A stretch of DNA of 64,000 bases from Acetobacter persici JCM 25330 (GTDB lineage Bacteria > Pseudomonadota > Alphaproteobacteria > Acetobacterales > Acetobacteraceae): positions 1 to 64,000 of the forward strand of contig NZ_BAJW01000011.1 of the NCBI RefSeq assembly GCF_000613905.1. Direction: 5' to 3'. Below, piece after piece: positions 1 to 9,985 of this stretch. Both the position numbers and the translations under genes were made by a program. The notes beneath the pieces are model-generated. The model was not told the DNA's origin and ran no database searches. It saw nothing but the letters and a program-made list of their open reading frames with translations. Positions within the stretch are counted from its first letter, which is position 1. Each line of letters opens with the position of its first letter.

Positions 1-22
1 AAGAGACAGAGCCAGACGGTGT

Positions 23-47
23 GTCTTATGACATAAATTCATAAGAC
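23..47. promoter_or_regulatory. inverted repeat, operator- or terminator-like
   Basis: Perfect 9-bp inverted repeat GTCTTATGA / TCATAAGAC around a 7-base A/T-rich spacer. No T-tract follows it. It may be an operator or the tail of a gene lying left of the window; the sequence does not decide. Confidence 0.3.
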
Positions 48-400
48 AGAGCTTCATATGCCATGATGACAATGGTTCCCGCAGGACACAGCAGAATGAG
101 ATTACCTGTGAGAAGACGGAGTGTGGAGCCAACTGGAAAACTGTCCCGACCGTATTGAGCGAAGCATGATGACAAGAGTTCAGTGGCGAACGTCATGAGA
201 ATTTCACGGAGACAGCATTTATCTGCGGTCGATCAGCACTTTGCTCAGGTTCTGGGCTATAGTGTTCACGTTGAACCGGATGTTAAAATAAAAAGAGAAA
301 GGCACGATACTCTCTGTGACCATATGTTTGAAACTCCCAGTTCTCTCCTGTTCATTCCTTACGCCTGGTACGCCGTTTCGTGGTTGATCGATCGGGTGCC
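48..400. other. no convincing gene; leader of the fetAB operon
   Basis: An open frame at 183-413 exists but has no recognisable motif, no good ribosome site and runs into the ABC ATPase in another frame, so I do not call it. The stretch presumably contains the promoter for the downstream transporter genes, but I see no clear -35/-10 pair. Confidence 0.4.
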
Positions 401-1066
401 ATGGCGGAGTTAATGTTTACGCAGTCGTCTTCTCATATGTCTGGAGTGTCAGGCTCAGTTCTTGCACATGGGCTTTCTGTCAGAGGGTTGCGTCATGCTC
501 ATGTGGGACCATTTGATATTGATGTGCCAGCAGGATCCTGTCTGGTGGTGACAGGCCAGTCCGGCGCAGGGAAATCGGTCTTGTTGCGCATGATTGCGGA
601 TCTTGATCCGCATCAGGGTGACGTCGCGTTGGACGGCTATTTTTGTTCACGCATGCCAGCGCATCTGTGGCGGAGGCAGGTTTTATATCTTCCTGCAGAC
701 CCTGGATGGTGGAGCGATATTGTTCTGGATCATGTGCCTGACAAGGATTGTACCCATGATTTGATGGAACAGGTGGGCCTGCGTCGGGGTGTGTTGTACG
801 ATCCGATACATCGTCTCTCCACAGGTGAAAGGCAACGCCTTGCCTTGATACGTGGGCTCTTGAATGCACCACGCGTCATGTTGATGGATGAGCCATGTTC
901 AGCGCTGGATGCCACAACGACGCTTCTGGTCGAAGCTGTGTTGCGGACTAAAATAGAAGAGGGCATGACGATTATTCTTGTCTCACATGATCTGTCACAG
1001 GCTGTGCGGATGGCAGATACGCATTGCGAAATAGTCCGCGGATGCTTGCATGAGGATGTCTCGTGA
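401..1066 (+). CDS. fetA: ABC transporter ATP-binding protein, FetA/YbbL-like
   Basis: This is the nucleotide-binding subunit of a small ABC transporter. Visible motifs in order are Walker A GQSGAGKS, the ABC signature LSTGERQRL, Walker B VMLMDEP followed by SALD, and the H-loop SHD. At about 220 residues it is as short as FetA, the ATPase of the FetAB exporter linked in E. coli to iron efflux. It overlaps the next gene, a FetB-type permease, by four bases, so the two are translationally coupled. The substrate (iron or another metal) is inferred from the family only. The start is uncertain: an upstream GTG at 380 and the ATG at 401 are both possible and neither has a strong ribosome site. Confidence 0.8.
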   Translation: MAELMFTQSSSHMSGVSGSVLAHGLSVRGLRHAHVGPFDIDVPAGSCLVVTGQSGAGKSVLLRMIADLDPHQGDVALDGYFCSRMPAHLWRRQVLYLPADPGWWSDIVLDHVPDKDCTHDLMEQVGLRRGVLYDPIHRLSTGERQRLALIRGLLNAPRVMLMDEPCSALDATTTLLVEAVLRTKIEEGMTIILVSHDLSQAVRMADTHCEIVRGCLHEDVS

Positions 1067-1857
1067 CCCCAGTCTTACTCACGTCTAAAGATATGATACT
1101 GGCGGGAGGACTACTCTTCAGCAGTATCGTGCTGTCTCTGGTCATGTCTCTGGGGCTTCAGCAGGCGCTGGTGATTTCGGCTGTGCGTATGACTGTGCAG
1201 TTGGCTCTGACTGGCAGCATGTTGTTGCTGATCTTTGACCGCCCCTCTGTCTGGCTGACGATAGCGATGCTGGTTTTGATGTTCGGCGCGGCTTCATACG
1301 AGGTTGGTTCGCGTCAGCTGGTCAAACTGACCCCTGGGTGGCATTTTGGCATTGGCGGGAGCAGTACCGTTATTGGTACGGTGATTGTCGTCTTGATTGG
1401 CCTGCTGACAGCGTTGCAGCCGCATCCATGGTATCAGGCACGCACAGCAATTCCGATGACGGGTTTGCTGCTGGGGAATGTCATGAATGCTGTCAGCCTG
1501 ACGATGAACACCCTGCTTTCCACAATATCGCGTGACCGTTCGGCTATAGAGGCGCGTCTGACACTTGGTGCAACCAGAGCTGAAGCCATGAATGGTTCCA
1601 TCCGACAGGCAATTCGTACGGGCTTGATTCCAACGCTCAATCAGATGGCTGCAGCAGGGATTATTACCTTGCCGGGAATCATGACGGGACAAATTCTTGC
1701 GGGAATGAATCCGCTGGAAGCTGCAAAATATCAGATCGTGCTGATGAGTCTGATTGTGAGTGGCAACATCATAGGCACGACGTTGGCGGCTACCCTGACG
1801 GCAGCGCGGTTGAGTGATGCCCGGGGGCGGTTGCGGTTAGATCATCTGGTGAGATGA
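1063..1857 (+). CDS. fetB: FetB/UPF0014 family membrane permease
   Basis: A 264-residue integral membrane protein of the UPF0014/FetB family, the permease partner of the preceding ATPase. The sequence is a run of hydrophobic segments with the family-typical mid-protein stretch that includes GLLLGNVMNAVSL and LTLGATRAEA, and PGIMTGQILAG further on. Translation starts with GTG inside the stop region of fetA (GTGA overlap). Length matches E. coli FetB (about 260). It should form the membrane channel of a cytoplasmic-membrane metal exporter; the direction and metal are inferred from the family. Confidence 0.85.
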   Translation: MTPVLLTSKDMILAGGLLFSSIVLSLVMSLGLQQALVISAVRMTVQLALTGSMLLLIFDRPSVWLTIAMLVLMFGAASYEVGSRQLVKLTPGWHFGIGGSSTVIGTVIVVLIGLLTALQPHPWYQARTAIPMTGLLLGNVMNAVSLTMNTLLSTISRDRSAIEARLTLGATRAEAMNGSIRQAIRTGLIPTLNQMAAAGIITLPGIMTGQILAGMNPLEAAKYQIVLMSLIVSGNIIGTTLAATLTAARLSDARGRLRLDHLVR

Positions 1858-1862
1858 TCTAA
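1837..1862 (+). terminator. perfect hairpin overlapping the fetB stop
   Basis: An 11-bp perfect stem (TTAGATCATCT / AGATGATCTAA) with a GGTG loop covers the fetB stop codon. There is no T-tract, so it could end transcription weakly or protect the 3' end of the mRNA. Confidence 0.5.
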
Positions 1863-2083
1863 GCTCTGTGCTTATGATAGAAAATACATCTATCAATATG
1901 TGATATCAAGAACAGGTATATCAATGTCAGGATTTTAATTGGGCACTATTTATAATATTAAAATCAACCAATGGAACTTATAAAAAACACATAAAACTAC
2001 AATTGCAACGTAACAAAATTTCTTTCGAGGACGTGATAGAAACCCGAAAAATGTCGTGATCGCTACGGGGTGGCCGTGCGGCG

Positions 2084-4515
2084 ATGTATATTTGGAGGGG
2101 TTTGGTGTATCCCGTTTTTTCTTTTAGTGATCGTAGCGAGAAGAACGAGCACGCAAAATGTAAGAGATGGACAGGATCTATCCTTATGTGCGCTATTGTG
2201 ATTTTTGGTGCGACACACGCGACCGCAGCGACAACTCCAGTGTCGGATAATGCTGAAAGCAAACTGACGAAAACGAAGAAAAAGGCAAAGAAAGGTTACG
2301 CGACAAAAAATTCGATTCAGCCAAAACAGTTGAGACGAACAAGACGAGCCTTGCTTCTGCCGCAGGTAATAGTGAAACAATTATGGTAAGCGGCCATAGC
2401 CAGATTGATTCCGCGGCCTATCAGGCACCCACCAAGGCACCGTTGAGCGCCTACCAGCCAACATCGGTTATCAGTCAGCATTTTATTGAGAATAATATCC
2501 CGCCTTCTGGTGGATACGATACAATGGCAGCACTCTCCCCCAGCGTTATGACTATCGGGTCAAATGGGCCAGGACTTGCGGAAAATAAGGTCTCAGTCCG
2601 TGGTTTTTCGGATGGACAGTATAATGTTTTGTTTGACGGTATCCCATTTGCAGATGGTAATAATTTCACGCACCATACGACCGCTTATTATACCGCTCAT
2701 GATCTGGGTGGCATTAGTGTTGATCGTGGTCCGGGCGATGCCAGCACTCTGGGCTATGCGACGTTTGGCGGGACCATTGCTGTGGAGGGAAAGGCTCCCT
2801 CTCAGCAACGCTCTGTTGAGGCTTACGGCAGTATGGGGGCGTGGAATACCTATACATATGGCGGGGAATTCAATAGCGGCCGCATGAAGAAACTGAACGA
2901 TGCGTCGTTCGTGTTCGACGCCGGCGGTGTGCAGAGCGACGGTTATCTTACTTATGCCGGGCAAAAGCGTTATAATTTCTATGGGAAATGGATTCAGTCG
3001 ATCGGTAAGCATACAACTCTGACTTTTATGGGGATGTACAACAATCTGGTCCAGTATGTGCCGCCCGGCGTAACCAAAGATCTTATTGCGATGTATGGAC
3101 CGGATTATGGATTATCAAACAATCCAAATTCGCAAAATTACTACAAATATAATATGGACACGATTCAGACTGACATGGCCTATGTCGGTTTGAATTCTGA
3201 CCTTGGTGATGGCTGGAAACTCGAAAACAAGCTCTATACATACGCTTATTATCACCACGGCCATAACGAAAATGACGTTAATGGCACGACGCAGGCGCAG
3301 TATCATGAGACGACGCCGGTTGATGCAAAAGGGCAAACTGTTACCTGTGGCGGAACGTATGGGAATAAAATGACCTATAATTCCGGTCCGGGTTGCGAAT
3401 ATGGTCAGGCAATGCGGCAGGACTATCGTGCATGGGGCGATACATTTGCGCTCAAGCGCGATTTTGGTCTGGCAAAGCTCGATCTTGGTTTCTGGCTGGA
3501 ACATCAGAGTGATACCCGGCAGCAAGGAAATATCAACTGGGCGACAAATACGTTTACCGATGCTGCAATGCCGCTCAATCGGCTTATGACATTGGATAAC
3601 TTCAGCGCGCAGCCTTACGTGCAGGTGACGTTCAGGCCTCTGCCAAATCTGGAGATTTCGCCGGGTTTCAAATACGCGCTTATGGATCGCCAGATCAACG
3701 CACCGGTTAATCAGAAAACGGGCACGCCGCTCATATATCAGCAGACCTATGGTGCTCCCATGCCATCACTGAATGTGCACTATATGGTTAACTCAAACTG
3801 GTCGGCATATCTTCAGGTTGCACGCGGCTTTTTGGCGCCGGATGCTGCGTATTTTTATACGCCCAATCCATCTGCCAATAAGGTCAGTCCTGAAAATACG
3901 ATGAACTACCAGATTGGTACAGCCTGGCAGAGTCGGCGCTTCACTCTGTCAGGTGATATTTATTATATCAATTTCAGCAATTTTGTAACCAGTTCAAATC
4001 AAAATATCCCTGGCTATGGCCTTATGTCTGTTTATTACAATCAGGGCGGTGTTAATTACTACGGTATGGAGGGTGAAGCATCCTATCATATCGGCTCGGG
4101 CTTTACTATTTTTGCCAATGGCAGCCTCAATCAGTCCAAAACACAAGGTACTGGTGCGCCTATCGCTAACGCACCGGACGCTACGGCAGCCGGGGGTGTC
4201 ATTTACGAGCATGGTGGGATGTATGCATCGGTCATTGACAAATGGATTGGTGCCCGGGCCGGCCTGATTGATACCCATGGCAAAGCGCAGAATGGTCTTG
4301 ATCCATTTAATCAGCTGGATGTCTCAATAGGATATACGGTTCACAGCAAGAACCATTTCGTGCCACCGGTTAAATTTCAGCTTAGTATAACAAATCTTGC
4401 TGATAGTAAAAAGATCTTTTCATACTATGGCACGACTGCAGAAGGGGTAGCACTCTGGAACACCCAGCCTGGTCGTGGCTTTTTTGGATCCATTTCGGTG
4501 CCAATCGGCTTTTGA
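2084..4515 (+). CDS. TonB-dependent outer-membrane receptor, frame change near its N-terminus
   Basis: The main open frame (from 2383) encodes about 710 residues with a TonB plug (SVRGFSDGQYNVLFDGIPF) and a long beta-barrel ending in an aromatic residue (SVPIGF). It lacks a signal peptide. A signal-peptide-like segment (ILMCAIVIFGATHATAA) and a Lys-rich linker lie upstream in the other frame (2084-about 2308). The main frame is open back to 2257 and reads ETNKTSLASAAGNSETIMVSG, a normal receptor N-terminus. The two frames meet at the A-run 2305-2310, which in the upstream frame reads A AAA AAT, a classical -1 slippery heptamer. This may be a sequencing indel, a mutation or frameshifting. The substrate is unknown; the neighbours suggest a phosphorylated or metal-bound compound. 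The exact start codon is not clear. Confidence 0.75.
2305..2311 (+). promoter_or_regulatory. A AAA AAT heptamer at the receptor frame junction
   Basis: In the frame of the signal-peptide segment the codons are ACA AAA AAT. A one-base backward slip gives AAA AAA TTC and enters the long receptor frame. The heptamer fits the X XXY YYZ pattern for -1 frameshifting. I see no obvious strong hairpin 5-10 bases downstream, which weakens a programmed mechanism and leaves a missing A (sequencing or mutation) as the simpler reading. Confidence 0.35.
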
Positions 4516-4576
4516 GGCAGAGCGTCTTGAAACATAGATGTGCATTGTCCTGTTCGGATATAATGAAAGAAAAAGT

Positions 4577-5629
4577 ATGTCGGTAATTTCCAGATTACTC
4601 TTAGTTCTTTTGCTGCTGGCTTCGGCTGAGCCCGGGTTTGCAGAAAGTCTTTCAAAGCAGGTTGCTCTTCAGGCCAGTTCCGGAAGTTCTGAAATCAATA
4701 TGCTCAAAAATCTGCCTGGGCCGGATGGGCGTTATGATTATGCCAGTTTTGATGAGGCGACGGGACATCTGTATGTTGCACGTGCCACGTCAGTCACTGA
4801 TTATGACATAAAAAATGCATCTGCTGCGAAAAGTATAGGGCACATTGCACATGGCCATGCAGTTCTCTTCCTGCCGCATAGTTCTGATCTTTTGGTGACA
4901 AGTGGAGAGGATTCAACCGTTCGTTTTATTGATCGGAATACTGGGCATCAGACAGGACAGATCACGGTTGGAACTGACCCGGATGGTGCGGTCATCGATA
5001 CAGATCATGATATTGCGTATGTCATGAATGCCAAAAGTGGAACGGTATCAGTTATTGATCTGTCGGCTCGTAAGGTTGTCAAAACCATAGTTCTCAAGCC
5101 GGGACTAGAGTTTCCGGCTCTTGGGAAAAATGGAACGCTTTTTGTGAATAATGAAGATGAGAACGAAATCGAGACTATTGATACGCGGCGGTTGACAGCT
5201 GGTTCATCAATCGTTCTGGCTGATTGTACTAGGCCGAGCGGTCTTGCCTATGATGCAGTTTCGGATCATCTTATTTCAGCTTGCGCCAATGGTAAGGCAG
5301 CACTTGTTTCGGCGGGTAATCGGAAAGTCATTGGTCTGCTAGACATTGGTTCCAAGCCGGATGCGGTTATTCTTGATGCACATCGTCGTCGTGCTTACAT
5401 TCCTTGTGGAGGGAACGGTGAGCTCGATGAAATTTCGCTCGTCTCAACACCTGCTGTAACGAAGCGTATTCCCACGGAGTTCGGGGCCCGAACTGGTGCT
5501 TTGGATGGGCAGAACGGTACACTTTACCTTCCGACGGCCCGGTATCTTCAGACCGCAGGGGAGAAGCACCCTCCCATGGTTGCCGGAAGCTTCCACGTGC
5601 TTGTTGTAAACCCGGATGAGAAAAACTGA
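4577..5629 (+). CDS. secreted YVTN-type beta-propeller protein
   Basis: A periplasmic or surface beta-propeller of about 350 residues. The N-terminus is a signal peptide (MSVISRLLLVLLLLASAEPGFA). The body has repeated blades such as GHLYVARATS, DIAYVMNAKSGTVSVIDL and RRAYIPCGG, the pattern of YVTN/YncE propellers. I prefer the ATG at 4577 over the in-frame one at 4538 because AATGAAAG lies at the right distance and the signal peptide starts there. It lies between a TonB receptor and a PAP2 phosphatase on the same strand. Propellers of this kind often accompany TonB receptors, perhaps as ligand-binding partners; the ligand is unknown. Confidence 0.75.
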   Translation: MSVISRLLLVLLLLASAEPGFAESLSKQVALQASSGSSEINMLKNLPGPDGRYDYASFDEATGHLYVARATSVTDYDIKNASAAKSIGHIAHGHAVLFLPHSSDLLVTSGEDSTVRFIDRNTGHQTGQITVGTDPDGAVIDTDHDIAYVMNAKSGTVSVIDLSARKVVKTIVLKPGLEFPALGKNGTLFVNNEDENEIETIDTRRLTAGSSIVLADCTRPSGLAYDAVSDHLISACANGKAALVSAGNRKVIGLLDIGSKPDAVILDAHRRRAYIPCGGNGELDEISLVSTPAVTKRIPTEFGARTGALDGQNGTLYLPTARYLQTAGEKHPPMVAGSFHVLVVNPDEKN

Positions 5630-5767
5630 ATTATAAAAAAATTATTTTGTGCCGAGGTCGGGCTTCGGTGCGATCTTTTCCGTCCAGTTTACTGAAGACT
5701 TGTTCGCTTATATCTAGCGAAAGTTTTCTGCTCTTACATCTACTGTTTAGAATAGGATGATAATCAG

Positions 5768-6490
5768 ATGAAAATGAATGCAATGACAGCTTGCGCAAGT
5801 ATCGGCCTGATGCTGAGCGTAGCGATGATTCCAGTTGCTCAGGCGGCAGAACATCATTTGCAGTATTTGCAGCCAGTCGACATTCAGGTCACAGCCCTGT
5901 TGCCTGCGCCGACTGAAGACAATTCACCGTCTACCAAGGCCGAACTTGGTGAACTTCATGCTCTTATCACCGCGAGTTCGTCAGAGCGTCTTGCTCGGGC
6001 AAAGTGGGACAATGACCATGAAGATCCCTCATTATTTGATACCGTATTTGATTTTAAATTAGAGAAATTTCCAAAAACATGGTCACTTTTAAAAATGGTA
6101 CAGAATGAAGGCGACGCCTCGGCTGACGTCTTTAAGGAACATTTCCACCGTAAGCGTCCATGGGCTGTAGATCCTTCGATGCCGCGTTGTGATGGATCGT
6201 CCACAGCTCATCCCTATCGCTCTTATCCGAGCGGCCATTCGACGCTGGGTTATTCGACGGGTTATGTTCTTGCGCAGCTTCTGCCCGGGCAATCACAGGC
6301 TATTCTCGATCGTGCGTCAGATTATGCTGAAAGTCGGAAAGTATGCGGTGTGCATTACCCATCTGATACAGAAGCAAGTCATGTATTAGGCACGTATATT
6401 GCCACAAAATTGATGGCTGATCCACGTTTCCTGAAACTGTTTGAAGATGCTCGGGTGGAACTTAAAGCTGCTCACGCAAAGGGTTCATGA
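5768..6490 (+). CDS. PAP2-family acid phosphatase (class A type), secreted
   Basis: A 240-residue periplasmic phosphatase. It begins with a signal peptide ending near VAQAA. All three motifs of the PAP2 catalytic site are visible: the KRPW block, PSGHS, and SRKVCGVHYPSD, where the His is the expected acid/base residue. The layout matches class A bacterial non-specific acid phosphatases (PhoN/PhoC). It probably removes phosphate from organic esters in the periplasm. It follows the receptor and propeller genes after a 138-base gap, which suggests a scavenging function for the set. The IS element begins six bases after the stop codon, so any downstream partner has been separated. Confidence 0.88.
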   Translation: MKMNAMTACASIGLMLSVAMIPVAQAAEHHLQYLQPVDIQVTALLPAPTEDNSPSTKAELGELHALITASSSERLARAKWDNDHEDPSLFDTVFDFKLEKFPKTWSLLKMVQNEGDASADVFKEHFHRKRPWAVDPSMPRCDGSSTAHPYRSYPSGHSTLGYSTGYVLAQLLPGQSQAILDRASDYAESRKVCGVHYPSDTEASHVLGTYIATKLMADPRFLKLFEDARVELKAAHAKGS

Positions 6491-6495
6491 ACTAG

Positions 6496-7907
6496 CACTA
6501 CAGTTGCATTTTGTGTTGATTTCTGAAACTAAGGGCAACCATGATTCAGGATATGATGAGTGGCGGTGCATCTGTTGAAAAGACGCTGGATTTGTGGGCG
6601 TCCGGTCTTCGGTCCGCCAAGGAACGGATCGTGCCGCTGTTTACGCAAAAGCGCGTTGCGTCTTCTGCCTGTGCCTTCCTTGACGTTCTGATTGGCAATG
6701 AACCCCGCAAGACAGGTTGGATGCGTGCGGAATCGGCAGGAGATCTTGGCCCCTGGCGGCAGCTGGCGCTTCTTGGTCGCGGGCACTGGGATGCCGATGC
6801 CCTGCGTGATGTCGTCAGGGATTATGTGATCGAGCATCTGGGCGCTGTAGATGGCGTGCTGGTCATCGATGAGACCGGATTTCTGAAGAAAGGTGCAGGT
6901 GTCCTGCGGTGTCGGGCGGCAGTATACGGGTTCTGCCGGCAAGATCACGAACTGCCAGATTGGTTTATTTGCCACCTATGTCTCGGCACGGGGCCATGCC
7001 TTTGTTGACCGCGCCCTGTATCTTCCGAAAAACTGGACGTCGAACCGTGAGCGCCTGAAGAAGGCCCACGTTCCCGATGATGTGGTGTTTGCAACCAAAC
7101 CGGCGTTAGCCTCGATGATGATTGAGCGGAGTATTGAGGCTAGAGTGCCTTTCCGCTGGGTTGCAGCAGACAGCGTGTATGGCGTCGGCGATGTGGAACG
7201 CACGCTTCGCCGGTCAGGAATTGGATATGTTCTTGGCGTCAGAGGCAATCACTGGTTCGGATCATGGACAACGGAACCGCTGATTGCTGGAGAGGCGAAA
7301 GATATTGCAGCAGGACTGCCAGACCAGGCCTGGCGTCGTCTGTCAGCGGGGCACGGCACAAAAGGTGAGCGGCTGTATGACTGGGCGTATCTTCCGCTTA
7401 CTGATCTGGGTGCTGAAAAATTTGACTGCCCTGTAGCCGGATTATGGACACGTGGCCTGTTGATCCGCCGAAACATCGCTGACGGGGATCTTGCCTGTTT
7501 TACGACATGGTGTCCGAAAGGAACAACTATGCAGGAACTCGTGAACGTTGAAGGCACGCGCTGGAGAATCGAAGAAGGGTTCGAGACGGCCAAAAACGAA
7601 TTCGGTCTTGATCATAACGAAACCCGCTCCTGGCATGGTTGGCATCGGCATGTCTCTCTGGTCATGCTGGCCTATGCCGTCATGGCCAGTGTCCGTTACC
7701 AGGCAAACTCACTGAAACCGAAAAAAATACTGCACCGGAAACGACAGTCCTTGTCCGCTGGTCCATACAGGAAATCAGGCGTCTCGTCGTAAAACTCTTA
7801 CAACGCAGACTGCAGGTCGCCCACATCCTCAGATGGTCTGTCTTTCGACGAATATATCAGGCCACTGCTATCCGCGCTCATTCACAACACAAAATGCAAC
7901 TGTAGTT
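6496..7907 (+). mobile_element. IS701-family insertion sequence, 1412 bp
   Basis: The ends are inverted repeats: 22 bases starting ACTACAGTTGCATTTT at 6497 are matched exactly by the complement of 7885-7906, with only the outermost base differing. A CTAG duplication flanks the element (6492-6495 and 7908-7911), which fits the YTAR target of IS701 elements. The single transposase gene inside is frame-broken in two places. The element sits directly after the PAP2 phosphatase stop codon. Confidence 0.92.
6541..7905 (+). pseudogene. IS701-family transposase, two frame breaks
   Basis: A DDE transposase of about 450 residues read in three pieces. The first (from 6541) contains VLVIDETGFLKKG with the first catalytic Asp. 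The second reads SCGVGRQYTGSAGK, DSVYG (second Asp region) and RWRIEEGFETAKNE with the catalytic Glu. The third restores the family C-terminus (VRWSIQEIRRL ... RRIYQATAIRAHS) and stops at 7905 inside the right repeat. The first break near 6901 looks like one extra base; the second lies in a seven-A run (7721-7727) and looks like one missing base. Fixing both gives a full-length protein, so the copy is either newly broken or mis-sequenced. Confidence 0.85.
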
Positions 7908-7911
7908 CTAG

Positions 7912-8140
7912 TCATTTTTTCAGTTATATACGAGTGCAACGATGGTCCATCCAGACATGATTTATGCAAGACCAATTGTGTCTTCCATAGACAGTGCAGT
8001 GTTGGCGAGAGATGGCGCATTCGTTGACGTGGCGACAATGTCGGTGATCACGATCTGCGCCTTCGGTGCACACCACGCACAGACTCAGCAAGCCCGTCTC
8101 GTACGTCGGAAGCAGCATCTACGCAAATACAGCTTCAATG
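7912..8140. other. no recognisable gene between the IS and the first integrase
   Basis: Short open frames exist on both strands (for example 7942-8211 plus and 7924-8118 minus) but none shows a motif or a good ribosome site. The left attachment site of the first integrase element should lie here or further left; I could not find a copy of the core. Confidence 0.4.
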
Positions 8141-9775
8141 TCATAGTCTCTGTCTCAAATAGAGTGTCGGATACCTTACAGCTTCCACTGTTTGCCAGAG
8201 GTTTTCGATAGTAATACCTGAGAGATAGGTTGTAGCCCCCTGGCTCTTATGACTGGCCTCATGACCCAACAGGGCATCCATCCAGAGCTCTCTGAGGTCT
8301 CCGGTCTGATTGCGCAGGCGTGTGGATACTGTGTGCCGAAAGCTATGGAAGGTGATGGCGGCAGGAAGGCCAATCGTTGTTTTGAACTTCGAGAAATTCC
8401 GGCCAAAGTCTGTGCCACGCGGGCCGGTTTTGGGTGTCTTTAGTTCCGAAAACAGGAATTTCTCGCCGTCTTTCTTAAAATTCAGAATACCCCATTCCAG
8501 CAAAGCACTATGGATCGGCACATTACGGGTGCCTGCTTCTGTTTTCGGTGTCCATTTATCTTCCGGGTGAGGGCGGATAAGGAAACAGGGAATACCATCA
8601 ACCTCCTGAATGTCTTCATTCCGCAGGTTACAGATTTCTCCCAACCTCATACCGCTATAAGCGGCGACAAGTGTGATACCTGCGAAGGTAGCCTGTGAGA
8701 TGGTGCTGCACGTCCATGGTGAAGAGGACAGCAGAGCCAGTTCATCGTCTGTCCATGCCCTACGTGGGTTCCTCTTGGTCAGGTCAAAGTCCCAGTTGCT
8801 CCACGGGTTCTTTTCCGCAATTTCGCGACGGATAAGCTGGTTCCACAAGGCCGAAAGACGCATGAAGTGATTCTTCATGCTCTTGCCGCTTAAGGTCGGC
8901 AGGTCAAACTCCTGCGCCCGCTCGACCTCAGCGTTTAAATCCATGTCCTGCTTGCTCTTGGCGTAGGAAGAGGGGAGAGAGAAAAGCAGGTCTCGAAATT
9001 CCCCGGCAATCCGACCAGTAATCTCCTGAACGGGTTTATCGCCAAAAGCCTGAACAAAGAGTGCTACCGTGCGGGCGGTTTCTTTTTTGGTAGCGTCACT
9101 CTTCTGGGTGTCTGCCAGCAAAGCTGTCTGAAGGGCTTCTGTCAGGCGTGGGGAGGACGTGATGGCTGATGGAGCCGGAGACAGTGTGGGAGAGGAGGTC
9201 AACTGGTGGGAGGGAGGCACTGCACCGGGAGCCTGAGAAAGGGCTGGGCCTGTCTGAAACAGTTTGACCAGTGTGTCATGCAACCGTTCGATTTCTTCGG
9301 TCTTGCTGGCAAGACTGGCTTTGTCCTGCATTTTGCCGGTGATCATGTCCTGACGCAGCGTGATGATATGCTGATTCAGCCGTTCCAAAGCGTCTGTGGA
9401 GTAAGTCAGAAAGGCTCTGGTTTTGAGCAGGTCTTCATAACGGGTCATGCTGGCTGTGTAGCGCTCGACCTTGAGCTGTTCTGCTGCATTTCGTTCGGTA
9501 GTCTCGATAACCTCTTCTTGTCTTTTGATGATGTCTTCATACAGCGCCAGAAGGTCGTCCTTGGTGATGGGTTTGTTCTGGGCAGGGTCAGTCATGGTGC
9601 GGGCGGTCCTGAAAAGCGCGCTGGTCCGGGCATGGAGAGCCATGGCCGAGAGGCGGGCTTCTGATTTGTTCCCTGTTTTGAGGGAAATCCAGAATTCAGT
9701 TTTGCCGAAGAGGGGGCGCAAGGCAACGGGGACGACGCGACGGAAATGGTAGTGGGTGCCTACGAGAGCCAGCAT
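8141..9775 (-). CDS. tyrosine integrase (element A)
   Basis: A site-specific tyrosine recombinase of about 540 residues. The N-terminus (HYHFRRVVPVALRPLF) is the short DUF6538-like segment found in phage-type integrases; a long helical middle and a core-binding domain follow. The catalytic domain shows the first Arg in YSGMRLGEIC, the HxxR box in FHSFRHTVSTRLR, GHEASHKS, and the nucleophile Tyr in TTYLSG. The start at 9775 (MLALVGTHYHF) is chosen by alignment with the two other integrases of the window; an in-frame ATG at 9829 is possible. It lies 98 bases left of an att-like core. It is one of three related enzymes in tandem, the likely cause of element stacking here. Confidence 0.88.
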   Translation of the reverse strand: MLALVGTHYHFRRVVPVALRPLFGKTEFWISLKTGNKSEARLSAMALHARTSALFRTARTMTDPAQNKPITKDDLLALYEDIIKRQEEVIETTERNAAEQLKVERYTASMTRYEDLLKTRAFLTYSTDALERLNQHIITLRQDMITGKMQDKASLASKTEEIERLHDTLVKLFQTGPALSQAPGAVPPSHQLTSSPTLSPAPSAITSSPRLTEALQTALLADTQKSDATKKETARTVALFVQAFGDKPVQEITGRIAGEFRDLLFSLPSSYAKSKQDMDLNAEVERAQEFDLPTLSGKSMKNHFMRLSALWNQLIRREIAEKNPWSNWDFDLTKRNPRRAWTDDELALLSSSPWTCSTISQATFAGITLVAAYSGMRLGEICNLRNEDIQEVDGIPCFLIRPHPEDKWTPKTEAGTRNVPIHSALLEWGILNFKKDGEKFLFSELKTPKTGPRGTDFGRNFSKFKTTIGLPAAITFHSFRHTVSTRLRNQTGDLRELWMDALLGHEASHKSQGATTYLSGITIENLWQTVEAVRYPTLYLRQRL

Positions 9776-9872
9776 TGAGAACTTCTCCAGTTTGGAGAAG
9801 GACTGTGGAGAAGCGGGTTTACACTTCACCTCTTTTGGGTTTTTCCAACAAAATCAATACCTTAAGGTATGA

Positions 9873-9889
9873 GAACTGTGGGACTCGAA
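9873..9889. repeat. att-like core, copy 1
   Basis: GAACTGTGGGACTCGAA differs by one base from the cores at 22415 and 26448. It resembles a decayed tRNA T-arm and acceptor end read on the minus strand. It is the probable boundary between element A on the left and the A+T-rich element B on the right. Confidence 0.6.
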
Positions 9890-9959
9890 TACACAGTGAG
9901 TCCCGATTTTTCGCATAACATACTGATTCATATAGACATTTTGAAGCGTCTTTCGTTCT

Positions 9960-9981
9960 CACTGTAGAAAATCGCTGTAGG
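9960..9981. repeat. arm-type repeats at the left end of element B
   Basis: CACTGTAGA (9960-9968) and CGCTGTAGG (9973-9981) lie about 70 bases inside the element from att core 1. The same CACTGTAGA occurs twice near the other end (22326, 22339 region). Repeats at both ends are typical of integrase arm-binding sites. Confidence 0.5.
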
Positions 9982-9985
9982 ATTT

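Noticed and set aside
183-413. 76-residue open frame upstream of fetA
   Set aside because: No motif, no ribosome site, and it overlaps the ATPase gene in another frame.
7721-7727. Programmed frameshift in the IS701 transposase
   Set aside because: IS701 elements usually have one open frame, the phase at this A-run does not allow clean tandem re-pairing, and a second break (6901) has no slippery site.
7942-8211. 89-residue open frame between the IS and integrase A
   Set aside because: Overlaps the integrase 3' end on the other strand and shows no recognisable feature.
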